Below, one piece after another: positions 60,418-64,000 of a DNA stretch of 64,000 bases. The notes under the pieces are model-generated. The model did not search any database. It was not told the origin of the DNA and was given only the letters and a program-made list of their open reading frames with translations. This stretch comes from Ehretia macrophylla (taxonomy: Eukaryota; Streptophyta; Magnoliopsida; Boraginales; Ehretiaceae). Each line of letters begins with the position of its first letter. Positions within the stretch are counted from its first letter, which is position 1. A program made the position numbers and the translations under genes. The stretch spans positions 88,468,825 through 88,532,824 of the forward strand of contig CM075764.1 in the NCBI GenBank assembly GCA_037974665.1, in the 5' to 3' direction.

Positions 60418-63400
60418 TGTGACGACCCGCACCTATCATATAGACATTTGATTAATTTACAAATATTCATTTTATTAAATTGCACCATTCTTGAAAAACG
60501 TGTCACGATAACTGTTACATTCACTTAAATTATATTCAATTGGCTTTTCCGAAATAATTATTTTATTTATTAGAATTTATTTTACTTACAATTTAAAATG
60601 ATTTAATTTCACTATTTGAATGTGAAGCCTCGAATTCGGGAATAATTATTTTTATTATTATCACCATTTGTATTTATTTAAATTATATTTAATTGATTTA
60701 CATAAAGTCATTAATTTCATTAATTGTATTTATTTAATTTATATCTAAATGATTTATCAGGGACACTTATTCTATTATTTTAATTATTTAAAATCGTTTT
60801 ACATGTCTTTAAATTAATTCATTTTATTGTTCGAACGGGAAGCCCGGGCCCGGACCGAACGAGTTACTTTTTAATTTTAATAATTATATTTAATTAATTG
60901 GTCGGACCCGAACGAGCTAAATTATTATGTTTAATAATTACATTTATTTAAATGTCTCAGAACTGAACGGGCTATGTTAATATTTTTAATAATAAATGTA
61001 TCTATTTGAATTACAGCTAATTATCAGAAACGATTATCTTAATATGTTATTATTTGTTTACATTTAATTGAGCTCGGAGTTGATTTTCTTTTATTTTATT
61101 TATTTTATCTGCTTTCATATTTTCCTAAATTACTTTATTCCGTGAATTAGTTCACTGTTCATTATGTGCATTGTATGCCCAGAAGAGTAGAATTAAACAA
61201 TTTTGATCTGTTCGGACTTAGGTATTATTTTACTCGGGACTAGTTTTTATTTCATTTAGACTTTAATGGACATTTTAAATGTATTAACTTAGTCTTTATA
61301 TTAGTTAGATTTATATTAGTCAACTTAGTAAACAAAGCTAAGACAAAAAAAAAAGTCAACCGTAAGATTTTTATAGCTTAGTTTAATCTATGTCTTTAGT
61401 TTTTATTTGGTTTCATCTAGTCAGCATTGAAACCAAAGAACAAAAAAAAAATGGAACCGAAGCTAGGAAAATGATTGGATCGAACCAACCCAAGGGAAAA
61501 AAAATTAAAAAAAATCGGTGCATTGCTTTTGTGGGCGGTTGTTTTGCTTCTATTGGCTTTTGATTATTTCATTGGTTTATATTGTATATAGGTTAGCCAT
61601 GTTAGCAAACCACACAAAAACAAAACGAACAGTGAGCAAATTCACAAGCAAAACCGAAGAAGAAGAAAAAAAAAGAGAAAAGAAGAAAAATTGGGATTTT
61701 GTCATTTTGATCTTTGGAGCTTGCTTGGGAATGTTCTTGAGCCTTGCTAGAGCCTTTTCAAACCTTCTACAACAAGTTTTGGTGATGGAGTTTGTATTTT
61801 TTTTATTTAGTTTAAAGTTTATGTCAACTTTTATAATTTTGTGATTTATTGATTATAGCTATTGAAATGCTCTAATATGGTGTTATTCATGCTTTACATG
61901 TTATGTGGACCTTGCTAGCTTAGTTTACAAGCCTAATCCATTGTTGAATGCTTGAGTGTATGAAAGAGGCAATGAATAGTGACGAATTTTAAGATTTAGT
62001 TTTTAATTATTATTTAGGGTGAATTGATACTCTCTTTAGGTGCTCTAGACATTATTGAAACTAACTAGAAGCTCATGTGTAGTTAATTTGCGCGGAAATG
62101 AGTTATAATACAAATTAGCTAACTTTTTAAAAGGGAATCATTCATGAAATGTAATCCGGGTACATTTGGACTTTAGATTAGGTATCGTTGGGGCATGGAA
62201 GTACTTTTGGTACTTTTTTTGCGTTAAATTGGCGTCCGGATAGAGTAGTTGTAGTTAAAACCTACTCGTGGCCTTTCCGAGTTTTTGTTTCTTAAACGGG
62301 TTTTCAGGGCTTAGATAGGTGTCTTTTGGCATCCTTAGGAATGTAGTATGATTGGTTTATAGATTTGGGGCCTTGAATCTCGTATAGAAGAAGAGTTGCA
62401 TAGTTATCAAAGGGAAAAATGAGAGAAATGGATACCGTTGTGCTTTTATGAGCTTGTAGAGGTTTGTTATGTGTTTAAATGCATGTCTAAGGTATAATCA
62501 AACTAGTTGAAGAGTTTGTGATAAAGTATGTTATTTGTCTCTTTTGTATTCATACAATTATTTCAGGTTTAATGGCTTACATTGTAATTAATTGCGAGGG
62601 TGGTCTACTTTGTCGTCCCTCTTATATGATATTTGATATTCTTGGCTCTCGTGATCTTGACTCGGGGTTGCACAACCTTTTCGGGCATGGTAGTGTCGAG
62701 TAACATGGGCGGCATCGGGCTTGCCGTGCTCCCTCAACTATCATGGTTTCCCAGTCCCTATCTCACTGAGGCATACTTCCCTGTCCCAGAGGCATGGTTC
62801 ACCTCGTTGGAGCTATGAACCTACCTCGAGAGATATGAGTCATAGGATCGGCGTACATCCGGAGTACCCCATTTGGAGGAATAAGGATTTTGCCGGCACT
62901 TGCTTAAAGATCTTGACTCGTGGCTCGTGATTGAAGACAAAGTGGAACCGTATCCTTTTTATATGTGGTTAAATACTTGTCTATCTAGTCTTGTTACTTT
63001 GTGTTATATATATATGGTTATCTTTGTTGCATAACAAGTTGCACGTCTGGTATGCTGCATCACCTTCCTCACTGGGTAACTTTGGTTACTCATTCCTCAT
63101 TTTAACATGTTACAGGTGCAGTTAGAACAACTACCTTGAGTGTTGTGTTGCTGGTTGCTTATCTTGCTGAGGTTGAATCCCTTTGAAGATGTGTGTTATT
63201 GTATTATGTCTTATTTTGAGACCTTTGAGGTCCTGTATGTATTAATGATAAATTTTGTAGGTTTTAATTAAAGTTGTAGTCTTGAATAGTTAGTGTTTTA
63301 GTTGGCATGTAATAGCTAAAGATAGACTATTATTGTCTTTTGATTGCATGTTCGTGTAGTTATATTTTTCTGACTAAGGCTCGGATGGCCTTGAGACTGG

Positions 63401-63568
63401 GAAAAGTGGGACGGTTGGAGAAAAGGTATTGTATTGTGGTCGTACTTGCTGCTTGCAGGTTTTTAATTAGCCTTATAAATAAGGGAGACTCCGTTCGTTT
63501 TCTCTAGTGTTTCGTGCCTTGGGTTTCGGGTTTCAGGCTCCGATCTCGAGAGGGATCGGAGTGTTACA
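60418..63568 (+). repeat. Solo Gypsy LTR inserted in Copia RNase H
   Basis: Starts TGTGACGACCCGCACC, ends CGGAGTGTTACA. Target duplication ACCTG (60413-60417) against GCCTG (63569-63573), four of five. Core 62595-62960, first hairpin 62850-62870 (one mismatch), second hairpin 63073-63092 (one G.U). Copia RNase H residues run through when it is removed. 3151 bp. Confidence 0.92.
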
Positions 63569-63975
63569 GCCTGTGTATTACATGTGGTGAGAACTATATT
63601 GTCACAATCCATGAAACATACCATAAAGGCTAAATCTTCAAATCATGGTGAGATTCTGATAATTCATGAGGCTAGTTGAGAATATATAATAGTTGAGATC
63701 TATATTCAGGAATTATGTAGATTACTCGTCAAAAGAGCTAGTCTAATTAGAGGTGGCACACAGAAGGTAACATGACGAAGTATATTTGACCAAAATATTT
63801 CTACACACATGAGCATTAGATGGTATTGTTGATATCCAACAAGTAAAATCAAGTGAAAATCTAGCAAATTTGTTCACTAAAGCTTTACCGACAAAGATTA
63901 CAAAGTATATGCTCAGAACTATAGAATACATCGCCTGAAAGATCTGTCATCATGACTCATGTTGCAATGAGGGGG
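63569..63975 (+). pseudogene. pol: Copia RNase H end and polypurine tract
   Basis: SQSMKHTIKAKSSNHGEILI and IHEAS (63599-63677) match the RNase H block of this Copia group; LANLFTKALPTKIT (63863-63904) is the conserved C terminus that precedes the 3' untranslated part. A polypurine tract GAGGGGGATAAA follows at 63969-63980. The 3' LTR must start at or beyond the right edge. Confidence 0.8.
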
Positions 63976-64000
63976 ATAAATTATTTGTGCATTGTACTCT

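Noticed and set aside
61518-61844. 108-residue hydrophobic ORF
   Set aside because: It lies wholly inside a solo LTR at the A-rich promoter-like region and has no counterpart frame in the other LTR copies.
1-64000. CRISPR arrays, tRNA or rRNA genes, organelle inserts, bacterial operons
   Set aside because: No regularly spaced short repeats, cloverleaf-like sequences, rRNA-like stretches or operon-like gene runs were seen; tRNA-like words are primer-binding sites only.

Overview
The window looks like plant nuclear DNA from a repeat-dense, probably heterochromatic region, most likely an angiosperm and possibly a eudicot. The evidence is stacked Ty3/Gypsy and Ty1/Copia retrotransposons with initiator-Met-tRNA primer sites, a TRIM, hAT and CACTA termini, a DUF4283-type LINE piece and one glycine-rich-protein exon. 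The base composition is AT-rich. I see no intact host protein-coding gene, no tRNA or rRNA gene and no CRISPR array. Almost every long reading frame is a chance frame inside an LTR.

Layout. 1-8156: a minus-strand Gypsy element (protease and gag running off the left edge, 5' LTR 1843-4329) sits inside a minus-strand LTR (to 7383), which sits inside a plus-strand LTR (to 8156). 8157-15072: the only stretch not dominated by long LTRs. It holds a small inverted-repeat element, a TIR element split by a TRIM (10141-10719), a LINE fragment, a bare poly(A) insertion with target duplication, a 431-bp hAT MITE with perfect 8-bp duplication, a glycine-rich-protein exon and a CACTA end that interrupts that exon. 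15073-33855: one plus-strand LTR split by an 11.5-kb coding-free element (17387-28858, itself carrying a nested solo LTR) and by another solo LTR (29702-32964). 33856-36060: Copia debris (gag on plus, RT on minus) with a solo LTR and a palindromic ATA/TTA microsatellite. 36068-64000: a decayed plus-strand Copia element cut into at least five pieces by a solo LTR, an unclassified non-coding block, a Gypsy element with shared tandem LTRs (41798-59329, three nested solo LTRs) and another solo LTR.

The nesting was resolved with exact or near-exact 5-bp target duplications and, in three cases, with a related uninterrupted copy elsewhere in the window (for example 55103-55107 is the empty site for the insertion at 17387). 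In several places a reading frame resumes in phase across an inserted LTR.

The most interesting signal is not a gene. All long LTRs, from at least three subfamilies, share an ordered core: a GGTTGCGCAACC palindrome, a 7-nt-loop hairpin and a second TGAG/CTCA hairpin. The arms vary between copies but vary together (G-C to A-U, A-U to C-G, and G.U wobbles), which is the signature of a selected nucleic-acid structure. All pairings, similarities and boundaries were read by eye; no alignment, folding or database search was run.
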